A DNA stretch of 64,000 nt, taken from NCBI RefSeq assembly GCF_964019385.1, contig NC_088646.1, forward strand, positions 8,263,171-8,327,170, in the 5' to 3' direction. The notes under the pieces were generated by a model that had not been told where the DNA came from, did no database searches, and saw only the letters and a program-made list of their open reading frames with translations. The translations under genes and the position numbers were made by a program. The stretch comes from Sycon ciliatum (lineage: Eukaryota > Porifera > Calcarea > Leucosolenida > Sycettidae). This document shows positions 50,002-63,187 of the stretch, piece after piece. Positions within the stretch are counted from its first letter, which is position 1. Each line of letters starts with the position of its first letter.

Positions 50002-50460
50002 TATGACCAAGAGAACGTACTGTACCAAGCAACCTTCTGAAGTAATCATGGTAATGTACTCTCGATGTGACCTGTGACATTATGCTACCTACTGTGCCTT
50101 GACGCAAATGGCAAGTTCCTTGCACTTTCCCGAACCCATTCATGTAGGTGAACTGGCACTCTAGTTTACGTACCCTAGCATGGCGCTATTGAATCTTGAA
50201 GTCTTGATATGATTTTAGTTAAACTTCAAGTCAAGGGTGAAAATCACTGACATGTGCACAAACCCAGTTCAGTTTCCGTGGGAAATGTTGAGCAGTAGCA
50301 GTGTAAAGATGGAAGGTCATGATGAAATGACAATGAGTTATTATTTTAAAAAAGCGTTCACGAAATACGCACATGTTGGTACTCTACAGCTAATACCATA
50401 CGCATCATGTGAAGGATGTTGGCGAGTGAAAGAGCTGGCCCGCACCGGCACACCTCTCTG

Positions 50461-53000
50461 TCAAGTAGAGGCTTGCTCTGCTTTCTCGGGGTTATCGTCA
50501 GAAGAGGCTGCTGTTCCTTTGTCCCGTTCTTCTAACGTTCTCTTGCTGGCCACCAATGCATAGTTGATTGGCATAGAGTCGGATAGTGTCCAGCGCTGCG
50601 TGAGAGGGCTGAACGTCAAACCCTGGCAAAGTTCCACTCGCATCAAAGACCCAGATTCTGCAAGAAGCACGTCAGCACGCATATGCAAACGGTCGCACAG
50701 ATATAACATTATGTTCAGACTGTGATTTGTTGCCGAAAGATATACAATCACAGAATCCCTGTCGACGCACAGCAAAGGGAGGCCTCGAAAGGACATGAAG
50801 GTGAATTCATTAATTCATGAACCATGTCCATAACGTATGCCCAGAAATGCATTCTTATGAGACCATATCGAAACAGACCTCGAATGAAATGGGAGATTAA
50901 AACAATAGGATTATATTTCTTTAAAAAAGAAAGAAAATAGTGTTTCTTGTATTAGGGCGCGTTTGGTTGGGGTTGCACTTGTTCTGGGTCGGCCAGAACA
51001 TGATCTGCTTGCTCCGGCCTCGAGGCCGGAGCAGACCGAGCAGTTTCACTTTTTCACAGTGAAACCTGGCGGGAACATCGATTTTGGTCCGAAATGATCT
51101 CGTGCATACGCTTTTGGGTTGGACTCGTTGTACCGTACAAAGTGACCATAGTGACCCGTACACATTTTGAAGAATGCACAAGTTTGGCACACTTTTTCAC
51201 AAAAATGTGCTCTGTTTCTGGAGTACCGTTTGGTTGGCATGAGGCTGCTCCACGTGCACCAGCTGTTCGATCTTGTTCTAGATCGTACCAACCAAACATG
51301 GCCTTAGTTTTAGATCTAATAATGTTTGTTTGTATTCTTTATTTAGAGTGGAAGTCCAAAACAGGCCCTAGCCTAATAACAATGGTCCCACTAGTGAGGG
51401 AATGCTGTATATCTGTGCATAAGGATCAGTGAGTGTAACAGCAACTATTAGGGAAAGAAAAAGAGAGAAGAAAAACAACTCAAAACAGTTCACTTTATGG
51501 TACCATAAATATCTTTCCTTTGTTGTCCAACTCTCAGTGTGATGAAGATTTCTGATGATTATCACATGAAAACGACGTTCAAATCATAAAATATTGTCCC
51601 ATTGTTCCGTGGTACGAGTGTGCTCACTTTACTCTCATCGATATTAGGTTTCTTGTCTCCACGCCGACTTTTAAGTACTTCTTTTTCTTTTCTATAAATT
51701 TATCCTTGGCTCTCCATCCGAGTCCATTATACTTCGAAGTAGAAATACAAACATAAAAGCAGCACCAATCAATCCCAATCTACATACAACTTGACATCAA
51801 TCATACCAAGCGGAGACTTCACTCAACACCACGGGCAAAACAAATTAGTTGAAATTACCTCTGCAGTTCATTAAAAGCACGCTCAAGTCGTCCGGAGATA
51901 TGAACTTTTCCCACTCATGTGTTCCTGGTGGTGCATAGCCGAGTGACTCGGCAGCAACAATGCCAAGCGCATACGAGAGACACGTCTTGTTCAGAGTGGT
52001 GAAGACCACGGCACCACCATTCTGTCCAACACCGAATACAAGCAAAGAGCATTCCATGCCAGGATTTAACACAGGGAAAATATCGTTTCAATCCCACAAA
52101 GTCCAAACAAAACACACACCTGGACAAGGCGACAGCAGGTATTGACAAACGACCGCTGGTCTGACACATGCTCAATCACTTCTGACGCGACGACAATGTG
52201 AAACGACGATGACTCCGGTAGGTCCTCCGCAGCACCGCACTGGTACCGCAGTCTTCCCGAAAAAGACGAATCCATGGCCGCATGGTGTCGAGCAATGTCA
52301 ATGCTACGCTGCGAGGCATCCAGTCCCAGAACAGATGCTCCAAGTCTGGCCATTGGCTGATAACACATAGAAAGAGGAGCACATACATGTTCTTCAGCAT
52401 TCTGCGAGAGCTGTGGCAATACGCCCAGTGAGAAGGCAGATTTTGCCTGTCCGTATGGTGAAGTAAAATAAAGCTAAACAAACAAAAAAACATGTGCTGG
52501 TCAGTGCAACATGATAGAAACTGATATGCCTGAAAAGTATTCGACTTATCGTAGTAATAGACTATGTGCAGGTGCACCACACCGTTGAAACCTATAACAT
52601 AAGATTCGAACAATAAACTATGACAGGAAGCTTTTACCTCACTTAGCAGACCTCCGCCACAACCTATATCTAAAATCTTCAGCCCTTCAAGGCTGGCTGC
52701 CGGTCGAGCAGTTGTGCTGTCCGTTGACTCTGCCGAAGACTGCTGTGAAGGAGTTTGAACAATGTGCCTCGCCGCCCGTTGTACCAACGGCACACGCAGC
52801 GCATTCAGACTGTGCAGAGGTGCAAATGCTCCACGAGGATCCCACCATTTCGAGGACAGAGAGGAGAATTTGGCCACCTCCTCATCATTAATACTAGACG
52901 TGGATCTGGAACGAGTCAATGGAAACAAAACAGATGAGAAGTGCACAAAATCACCGCAGTGCAAGGCAGAACATCCTAATAGAAAAGAAAGCGCAAACAT
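50461..53000 (-). CDS. COQ3: Ubiquinone biosynthesis O-methyltransferase, mitochondrial
   Basis: Minus-strand exons: about 53000-52638, 52356-52120, 52021-51859 and 50657-50461 (TGA); all junctions keep frame, giving about 319 residues from the ATG at 53000. COQ3 is a SAM-dependent methyltransferase that makes both O-methylations of the ubiquinone ring in mitochondria. The motifs are in order: SSLSSKWWDPRGAFAPLHSL, the SAM-binding motif I LKILDIGCGGGLLSE, GASVLGLDASQRSIDIA, VASEVIEHV, GGAVVFTTLNKTCLSYALGI, GTHEWEKFISPDDL, and the end with TQRWTLSDSMPINYALVASK. The first 37 residues (MFALSFLLGCSALHC...) are plausible as a targeting peptide, but an alternative is an intron ending at the acceptor gttccag at about 52908, with the true start upstream. 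Confidence 0.93.
50955..51303. mobile_element. Tourist/Harbinger-like MITE with TTA duplication, COQ3 intron 3
   Basis: The ends are GGGCGCGTTTGGTTGG and, on the other strand, GGCCATGTTTGGTTGG, flanked by TTA (50952-50954, 51304-51306). It is 349 bp with no coding capacity. GG-plus-GTTTGG ends at a TWA target are the classic Tourist form. Confidence 0.88.
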
Positions 53001-55058
53001 GGTTTCCCCGCCATCGCTAGTTATAAAAGTACAAGATAGGGCATGAGGTACTGGTAGATACAAGTTTTACACCTTGTGTGTACAGTGCTTGGTCTGACAG
53101 TAGGTGTTGTATTGTATTGTCCCCTACATGTGGAACTACACGCCTGTTTATGTTTGTGTCAGTGATTAGTCCGCAGGCTGGATGTAGGTGTTATTCTACA
53201 CAATGGAATTCTGTTGACATGACATGTTGTAATTGTGGATAGACAATGTATCACTCTGTATTCGCATCTGTCCAATGAGATTAAATTGAAGCCCCCCCCC
53301 CCCCATTCATTTTCCGATTTTCGGGTTTTTCATGCAATTCAACGAAAATGCAGTTGAAAGTCACTATCACTAGATGGTTCATAAAAACACATTTGTCTGG
53401 GCCATGGGGCGAAGTCAGGGATTCGCCCCATTTAGCATACTGTAGTTGACAAATTTTCGAACCATTCTAATTTCAGCCTTCCAGGGCTAAAACCCATCTT
53501 GGCCGCATTAAATTTTTGGCCTGTACTGCTGCTGCCTGCATACACTGTCACACTGAACCTTGCAGAACAAAATTTCGGCCGCAGCAAATTTTTTAGCCTA
53601 ACATGACCAGGCCGAAAATAAATATGAGCCGGATATTTGTTGACTTACAGTAGCAGCAAGACAATATTGGAAAGTGAAAAAATGGGATACGGGGTAACTG
53701 TTTCCCATGCCCGCCCCCCCCCCCCCTACTATTTTGACCTGGCTAGAACCCTGTATTCCCAATCAAAATGGCGCATCTCCACCAAAATGAGAAGAGTGTG
53801 CCTTACAAGATAGGAATTTGTACAGAATGTTGCACTTGAAGCATTCTTTTATAGCACGGAAAGTAGAGAATATATGATCAATGAAGCGTTGCAGCTTCCT
53901 CGGACCAACACCGCTCGAATCAGTTCCAAGAAGACTACAAGTGGTGACATTTTGATTCTACAGTAGGCCGCGCTTCCTCTTTAAAGATCGTCATGTGAAT
54001 CGGTGAGGAGTTCCGTGATAAGTTATGACACAAAACGAAAAGAAATTTCGCCGTGGACTCATTCTCTGGGAGTTGCACACTACGGTTTATGTACAAACAT
54101 CATACATTATACTCATTTTCTCTGTGCTGCGCTGATGAGTCCACAAAGGACGAAACAGTTCTGTCCGCAGATTGAGTACATTATACTCTTGATATTTCTG
54201 TGCACTATACCCACGCCATACACTAATTCACTGAGGTACAGTAGAAGTTTTATCCTTTGATGATTTCCCTCAAATATCAGATCTATTTGAGTTTTATTCA
54301 CTCCCTACATAATTTTATTATCATCAACCACCGGCTAGGAGAGATTTCAAAGATAGGTACTAGTATCCATTTAATACCCCTGGAGAATCCGTGAATATAT
54401 AATACAGAGTGTGTGTGCATAATGGAATGCCCTTCAACTATGGTTGCAGTAAACTCACGAGCATTTCCTTGATTGGACTGAAATCATTCGCCGTACGAAG
54501 GTGAGGTGCCGGGCACTCTTTGAACAAGAGCAAGCCATATCCACTGAACACTCGCCCAATGACGCTTCTAAACCTGCTTCTATGATTGAACACCTTTTTG
54601 AACTCCTGCCGTCCTGGAGTCTTTGACTTCACCTTTTTTTGAAAATGATGACCCACAAGGGCCACATATATGCACAGTCCACACTTCGCTCTCTGGCGGC
54701 TTGTTTGCACAGGGAAACCCCCTACAAGCAAGCACGTCACAAAACGTTTCGTCACAAAACCTACAAAAATTGAAAAAATGCGAAGCTGATTGGTTTACGG
54801 TATTTTAATTTTTGCTTGAAAGATACAGCCACTGTCTTTACTACTTTTCATTCGGGCTGTTTAGCTACTTTCCTTCCAGCATTCTTCGAGAAACCTGTAT
54901 GTGATATATTGTGAGCAAGGTCATACTGGAAAGCTGTCTATTGCATAATATTATTGAACAGAGTACAGCTCGCAATGTTCTCTTTGGTGTTTCCTTCCAA
55001 CCATAATCCGAAGATTGACATTTTGTGGATTTGAACTTCATTGAGCAACTGCATCAGG
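53001..55058. other. Divergent gap between COQ3 and the PNISR-like gene
   Basis: No convincing exon. It has poly-C/G runs at about 53291-53304 and 53714-53727, and a partial arm of the GAGTTGCACACT MITE at about 54069-54082. A 78-residue basic minus-strand frame ends at 54438 and is not recognised. Both neighbours read outward, so promoters lie here. Confidence 0.5.
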
Positions 55059-58000
55059 ATGTGGGGTCAGGGCTACTACCGAGGACGTTCACGGGATCAG
55101 CAAGGAAGAAGCAACAATGCGAATGAGTCAGAGCTGAACCAGGGAGCTCCACAGCCACGTGGCCCAGCCAGCCAACGAAGTGGTCCGGAGTGGAAAGGTG
55201 GAGTTTTACAATTATAGTCTGACTCCAATTGTCCTGGGTGTCTTGTCAATAACATGCTTTAACGTATTGGTGTTGTTCTTGTGAAAGGCACATAGTAAAG
55301 CCTTCTGTAAAGAACGATTGTGAAACTAAGGAGTAACTGGAAACTTGGTGACAAGTATTCTACCGTCATACTGTAAGACGTGTTATTATAACGAGTCGCA
55401 AATTTAACGATTGTCCAAAATTCAGAGGTTAACGAGGAGATATGTTAACGATCTTGCAGTATTTTGCCATATCCACACACAACATATATGAAGCAGTGCG
55501 GCCTCAACGAATCTTATTATAACGAAGAAATGTCATCCGTTAAAACGTTAGATTTGCTTCCTCGTTATATATATACATGTCTTACAGTATCCTTTCCTTA
55601 CACAGGCCCCTCAATAGGCCTCTGCGGCCTTTGGACAATCCTTAAATATAAATCAATCAATATAGTCACTACTAAGTGCATGCATGGAAATTTGAGGTCA
55701 AACCGACGACTGGTGATACTTTATTAGCAGGCTGGCTAAAGGGTACCCCATTTTCGGCCAATGAGAGCGTTTTCGCTAGACACGCTCTGCTTCGCGCACT
55801 GATAGCCAGGTAACCAGGTAACCAGATCAATGTTTGATCCCAATCGAAAAAATCCTATTGCCCCCCCCCCCTCGCCGCGTTTTTTTTGCGCTTTTCAACT
55901 GGTTGAAGATTCCTTCTGAAAATGTCCAACCGCGGGATAACATGGATGACTAGGGCACACATTTACCCTCATTGGTGTATTCTCCTGCACCTATCCAGAC
56001 CTACCGATGCATTCACTTTTCAATATTTTTCTAGGATTAAATGTTATATGCTTGCTGTGGCTCAATTCTAATGGATACTTTGCTGTGTCCAGGCACTTGG
56101 CAAATCTCCAGTAGAACAAGGTAGAGTGCATTTCAGTGTTATACGTGCGCTGTTACATGTGTAAAAAGGTCTGTGCTCTGCGCATTGAGGACTTTTACGG
56201 CAGTTTGCCAAGCCTTTCTTTGTACATGCGTGCCTACAAGTATCTGGTTGGCGGTGTGTCACCCAGCACAGCGAAAGCAGTGTAGTTACAGCTATGCAAT
56301 TCATTGCCAAGACTGGCACATAACAGTAGGGAGGTTTCGCTCTACGTAATTGCGTATGAAAATCCGTATGTCGTACGCGCCGGGGAGCGAGGGCAACTTT
56401 CATACGTAAATCTCTGTACGGATTTCCGTAGGAAAGCTGTTTCCTTCGTTGGGTCCTCCGTAGGACTTTTTGAAATATTTTTCGCACCTTACGGATTTAT
56501 CCATGGCAACGTTTAAGTCGCGGGAGAAAGCAAGGCACACCACGTGGAGAACAAAATGGAAAACGCGGTTTCGGTTCGTGTTGCATGCGGTGGACGCATG
56601 CAGCCAACGCGTGTCCGAAGCAGCAAGGCATCATGCTTAGCAGTCGTGGTGAAATTATGTAGAGCGGAAACTCGACAGCGCTGATTTTTACATATGAAAA
56701 TTACGTGCAGTTCCTACGTTATTTTCATACGTGATTACGTAGAGCGAAACCTCCCCAGTGTCTGCACCTACCCAGGCTTCAGCTCGTGGACATGCAGCAA
56801 ACACATGAAACAGAGAAGAACATTTTGAAAATGTACAACACCGTGCACCCGGTTTCAAGGTGACGATGTGAAACATCTAAGGCTTTAATCCTACCAATGT
56901 GATAAGTGGCTGTAGTTCATTCACGGCTCGTGTTTTCAGGATCAGCTACATGTACATGGCACCCTTCCGAATGGAGATGATGCTCCCGTTTCGGGGAACA
57001 TGGCTAGTCCACTAAGTTAACTACACTTCACTGGCCGCTGCTGCACTCCATGTGTCTTGTCACCGAATCTGCTCGCTGCGTTGCCCCAGTCAGTGCCATG
57101 TGTACAGAATTGATTCTTTGAGCCTCGTTGTAACTGGCACAGCAAACGCAACACTGCTGAATGCGGCATGGCGCCAGCCAAAAGGAGCTAGATGTACGCC
57201 TATCGCTTTTGGGCCTGGAGTCTGGAAGCCGCTTTTTAATTTGTTTAGATTGTTGCCGTGAGCTGGCCATCATGTAAGTATGACATTCTGTTTGCAATGC
57301 CCTGTGATTGTACACTAAGTTGCTAACATAACACAGCAGGATGTAGGGGGTAGTGGGCAATGGTTTTCTGTGCATGTGGCCGGTACTACTAAGTATTTGT
57401 TATGCTAGTTGTACAACTAGCATATTGCTGTCTATCCCAGGTTCCATGTACTGTATAACATGTAATTTTAGGTGCAGTAAAATTTCGGTACCGAGGACCT
57501 GCCAGGTTTCAGGTGTAATGTAGAATTAGGTGACCAGCGTTTCCTGCACCTACAGGGCACTCTCCAGTGCCATTTAGGTGTAATTTAAATTTTGGTGCCT
57601 GGTTTCTTTGCCGAAATCACCGAAATTTAAGTTACACCGAAAATAACGTGTTATACAGCACCTGCTCTTATTTATAGACACAACTTTAAATTTGTGGTGG
57701 CATTCAGACTTGAGTGTGAACTGTCTCTTATTTTACCAGGTTTGCTATTGTGATGTCCAGATCACATCTTTTCAAAATCGACCTCGTTTCTGTCATGCAA
57801 TGGTGTGCATGTGGAGCACTGTGTTGAATGTTTGTGTGCCTTCTCTGTTTGCAGAGGACGAACAGAGCTGGCTCCGTCAACAGCAGCAGCAGCAGCAGGC
57901 AAGGGTTTCTGATCAACACTCCGCACACCGTTATCCCCAGCAAACCGAGCAGTATGCTCATGACCCTGGCTATAAGCGAGCAGCTGCACCTCCGGCGAGC

Positions 58001-61000
58001 AAGTCTGATGCAATCTCAGCGCCCCGTGCTCGGCAACAGCCACCTGGGCATACACCACGAGCAGTGCGTTCCACACCCTTAGAAGCTGGCCAGCATGAGT
58101 CCGTGCAGTATGCTCCTCGTTCTCCGCAAGTTGCTTACTCTGGTGAAGGGCCCCAGTCCGGCTCTCATCACCGGCAGCCTGCTTCACCAAGCAATGCGAG
58201 ACAAGATTCATCACACGAGACAAACCCAGCGCAGGAGCACCCAAGACCAAACAGAACTCTCCTTAGCGCTACATCTATCCCGAAGCGAACACTTCTGACT
58301 GAACCGCGTAGCTCGGCTCCTGCTGGTCGTGGCGCTCCTCGGGAATCTCAGAAGCAAGCAAGTCAGCCTGACCGTTCTTCCGGGCCAGTTCGTGATCTCT
58401 CGTCCAATGCCCAGCCGAGGCGTACTGATGTTCCGCCTAGGAATCAGGCTGCTCAATGGCAAGACTATGCAGATGCACCTCACCAGTCACAGCGATCGGC
58501 CTCAGGCCCTGCGCTTGATGATAGAAGTAGAAGCAGGCCATCATCCGGCACGCACCAATCCTCTGTGCAGCTCCATGGAGTTGGTGGGGAACCGGGATGG
58601 AACTCTGCTGATGTCAAGACTGACAGACAAACTGACACTAGCCATCAGCAACAACAGCTGCTGCAAGCTGTTCCACAACAGCAACCAAAGCCACATCCAG
58701 GACGCGAGCATCACCAGCAGAGAGATGAACCACAGCATCGTCCACAACAACAAAGACATCACCAAGGTCGGTTGAATCAAGACGAGCAGCATCCACATTG
58801 GCAGCAGCAGCGTCAACAGACCCAGCCTTCAGATTCTGATAGGCACGTGCCTGCACAAGGAAGAAGTACCGATTATAATGGTAGACATCAGCAACAACAG
58901 CAGCCCAAAGCTGTTTCACAACAGGCCGTAGTACCTCCAACCCAGCAGCCGCAAAAACAACAGCCAAAACCGCATCTTGGGCGTGAGCATCACCAGCAGA
59001 GAGACGAACCACAGCATCGTCTACAACAACAGAGCCATCACCAAGATCGGTTGAATCAAGACGAGCAGCATCCACATTGGCAGCAGCAGCGTCAACAGAC
59101 CCAGCTTTCAGATTCTGATAAGCACGTGCCTTCGCCAAGAAAAAGTACCGACTATGATGGTAGACATCAGCAACAACAGCAGCCCAAAGCTGTTTCACAA
59201 CAGGCCGTAGTACCTTCGACCCATCAACCGCAAAAACAACAGCCAAAACCGCATCTTGGGCGTGAGCATCACCAGCAGAGAGACGAACCACAGCATCGTC
59301 CACAACAACAGAGCCATCACCAAGATCGGTTGAATCAAGACGAGCAGCATCCACATTGGCAGCAGCAGCAGCAGCGTCAACAGACCCAGCCTTCAGATTC
59401 TGATAAGCACCTGCCTGCACCAAGAAGAAGTACCGACTATGATAGTCACTCACGCAGCTATGCCAGAAGTGATGAGCCTGGGCAATCGGGACACTCGTAC
59501 TCCAGACAGGAGCAGCAACAGCAGCTTCGTACATATCCTGAGAGCACGCACACATCTGGCGAAGCACATGCTGCACAAGGCGAGTCTGACCACCATGCGT
59601 ATGACAGGTTGAAGGGGCGATCAGCAGTACCACCAGCGGTAACAGCACAGCATAGCCAGCATCCATCTGAGCGCGCACATCCACCAGACCTTCCAAGTAG
59701 GACTGCCCAAGACAATGTTGCTTCGACTGGCAGTGATGGTATTGCGTGGCGCAGGGGAGACACTGGTAGCAAGGAGAGTGCTACTTCAACTGGCAATGAT
59801 GGTATTGCGTGGCGCAGGGGAGACACTGGTAGCAAGGAGAGTGCTGCTTCAACTGGCAGTGATGATATTGCATGGTCACTTGCTAGACCTATTCGCGACG
59901 GCGCTGGGGATAATTGGCAAGCGAAAGGGCAAGTTGATGAACGTAGTGATGTTGCTGCTGCTCCCGAGACCTGGCAACGCAATCACAACTCTGTTCAACA
60001 ATACTCGTCAGAATCGGACAGGAAGTCTGCTTTCAGAAGCCGCCCTGTGGAAGATGATTTGCCTCGGGCAGTCAGTTACCGACATGACTCCCACAAGCGT
60101 GACGTATCTGCACAATCTTCCTTTCCAGCTGATAATCGCCACTACAAGCATGGGCCAGTTGATCGTCACCAAGCGTACAATGAACCAGCTGCTGGTGGCA
60201 AAAGTCATCCTGTGCCCACGGAGGATCTGAATCGTGCGGAACAACCAGCGGGGTCGGTGAGTCGTGTAGGGTATGCTTCACAATCTGTGGACACTGCTCG
60301 GGTGCATTCACAAATTTCTCCAGGTGATGAGCGGAGAAGCAGGACTGGTCCTCGTGTACCAGAATCTGAGCAAGAGCAAACGCATCACATCCCTGGGTAT
60401 AGATCTCCTACAGACGACAGGTACTCAGGAGCTGACCCACACACTGCTGATAGTGTGACTTTCAGAAGCCGCCCTGTGCAAGATGATTTGCCTCAGGCAG
60501 TCAGTTACCGACATGACTCTCACGAGCGTGACGTATCTGCACAATCTTCCTTTCCTGCTGATGATCGCCACTACAAGCATGTGCCAGTTGATCGTCACCA
60601 AGCGTACAATGAACCAGCTGCTGGTGGCAAAAGTCATCCTGTGTCCAAGGAGGATCTGAATCGTGCGGAACAACCAGCGGGGTCGGTGAGTCGTGTAAGG
60701 TATGCTTCTGAATCTGTTGACACTGCTCGGGTGCATTCACAAATTTCTCCAGGTGATGAGCGGAGAAGCAGGACTGGTCCTCGTGTACCAGAATCTGAGC
60801 AAGAGCAAACGCATCACATCCCTGGTTATCGATCTCCTACAGACGACAGGTACTCAGGAGCTGACCCACTCACTGCTGATAGCCTGCCTGATGTGCGCTT
60901 TGCAGAGGATATGTATGAACAGTCCTTGAGCCAGGCATCGGCAGATCGAGAAAGTGTGGCACAGTCACACAGCCATGAGCACCTGCCTACGCGCACCCAA

Positions 61001-62080
61001 TCTGCTGCAGTGCACAGTACAGTAGACAGACCTGAACGCACTGTGGCTAGCTTACCGGAGGCTGAACTCAAAGTTCTGACTCGCAAGACTTTTGACTATG
61101 GTCACTCGGTCCCGGTTGCAGGTGCAAAGGCACCTGCGGATCAACAACCGTCGGACCCTGCTCCTCCCAAAGTGAATGATTCATTTTTTGACCTGGGTGG
61201 GGAAAGCAAATCACGGTCTGTTGATACTGGTGATCGTAGACAGAACATGGAGCGAGTTTCTGGATACACGGAGCAAGACGGCACGTCTCATGATGTGGAC
61301 TCTTTGTTTGACCGAGAGAGACGACCGCCAGTGTCTAGTAGGCAACGTGTTGTTCCTAGCCATACTGCTGAGTTGGGTTCTGCGGACGGTGCTGGCCGTC
61401 TGGCCATGCTCGGTCGCCAGTGGCCGTTAAAGACCACTACTGCAACACTACGTCCTAAGCAACGGGAAGTTACCCCGGAGCGTGACTGGGGAAGACGCCT
61501 GTCTCCGGAAGACGACAGGAGTTATGGGCCACCGGCGGTGCCAGATGCTGCATATTCCCGTGACCGCTACGATTCCCGTGTTTTGGGCAGGTCACCTGAG
61601 GATCGTCTGCCTGGCAGACATGAGGCTGAGTTTGAAGATGAGGACCTTCTCGGAGAGCCACTCAATGAGGATTATGATGGAAGACCATACTCGCCCCCAG
61701 ATGAGAGCGGTGGTCGAGCATGGACTGCATCTAGTGAAGCTCGTCATGCATCGTCACCTGATCAGAAACATTGGCAACAGCCAAAGCAGCAACGTGATAC
61801 ATGGGAGGGCTTTGGTTTTGGTGACAGTAGCAAGTCAGCTGAAGCCAGTGAAGACGCTGCCATGATGCAGATAGCCAAGGCCTTGTTCCCAGATGCTGCT
61901 GAAGCACTGGCTAAGGTTGGCATGGAGAGCAAGCTGACGGATCTGATTGTCAGTGCAGGTATGTTATGTTGATGTGCGTGCGTGCGCGCGTGTGTGTGTG
62001 TGTGTGAGTTTGCAGATGTGTGTGTCTACATGTGGACATGTGTGTGCCTGTGCCTGTTTCAGGCATGTTACGCTACCCTC

Positions 62081-62125
<45 letters not shown>

Positions 62126-63155
62126 CTTGTTTTGCTATGCATGTGTCTTTGTGTGCGATTATTGCCTGTGCGTGTTGAACTCAACCTGCTGCAGAGAAAA
62201 TGCTTGGTTTTCCAGCTTTTCCTTTTCCTGTATAGCCTCGTCTTGGGCTCAGTGAATATTTGTACTGTTACGACATTGCTTCAAGTGTGCCAGTTGACAG
62301 TGCAATGCAAAATTTCAACTAAACAGACCACTAGTATCTTGATTGTGAAAAAGGTTCGGTGTTCAGCATGTATTTCATCCTGATCCACTTTGCTATTCTT
62401 CTTTCACTCTCTTCAGCTGCTGCCAATACTAGCACTACTGCAAAGGACAAGCCAAACCTTCCCCCGTGGCTTCGCGAGCAGCTCGGCACCATGATGGCCA
62501 ATAAACAAAAGCGAGATGAAGACGCTTCGAAGACTGCCGCCAAGGGCGGAAAGTCCGCAAGGCAGGCTGGAAGTGATACGGACTACTCTGACTCGGAGGA
62601 TGAAGAGCGGGGTGCAGAGTCTGACACCAGTGCAGCGGAAGTTCTTTCATCGGAAGAAGAGGTAGGCTAAGTGCTGTGCATACAGGCGACTATACGCACT
62701 GTATAATATTACAGTGACAAGTTTTTTTCTTCAAACAGTGCGAGTATGATATACGCACTAGTTGTGTCTGCATGCATTCCATTCCTTGCAGTACTCTAGC
62801 AGTTGTCTGGTATCATAAAGTTATGTGAATGTGCTGCAGTTACATTCTGCTGGCAATGCCCATCTCACTCTTTGGTCTTTGTTTTGCTGCTGATTTCCTT
62901 CTGAACAGAGTCCGCGTAGAGCGAAGAAGAAGCCTCGTAGTAAGAAGAAGAAATCATCTAAAGTGAAGAAGGCTCCTACTCAAGAGTCTTTGGTACGGCA
63001 CGCCGTTTGCTGCTTTGTTTAGGTGCCACATTGCATCTGCTCAGGTGCCTGTGTGTTTTTCCACCACTGTTGCTGCTGCTACTGCTGTTCCTGCTGCTGC
63101 TGCTGCTGTTCCTCCTGCTGCTGTTGCTGCTGCTGCTGTTCCTCCTGCTGCTGAT

Positions 63156-63187
<32 letters not shown>

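Larger units (their letters stand above)
47527..50460. other. Convergent gap between STRAP and COQ3
   Basis: No exon is supported. It contains the CAAGAG hairpin at 48378-48466 and a Tigger-like MITE at 49557-50001. The rest looks unique and A/T-rich. Confidence 0.6.

Noticed and set aside
54438-54755. Basic minus-strand frame of 105 codons between COQ3 and the PNISR-like gene
   Set aside because: No recognisable family, no supported splice sites, and the gap is rich in repeats.
58638-59696. 352-codon minus-strand frame
   Set aside because: Mirror of the CAG-rich coding repeat of the PNISR-like gene; repetitive with no independent support.
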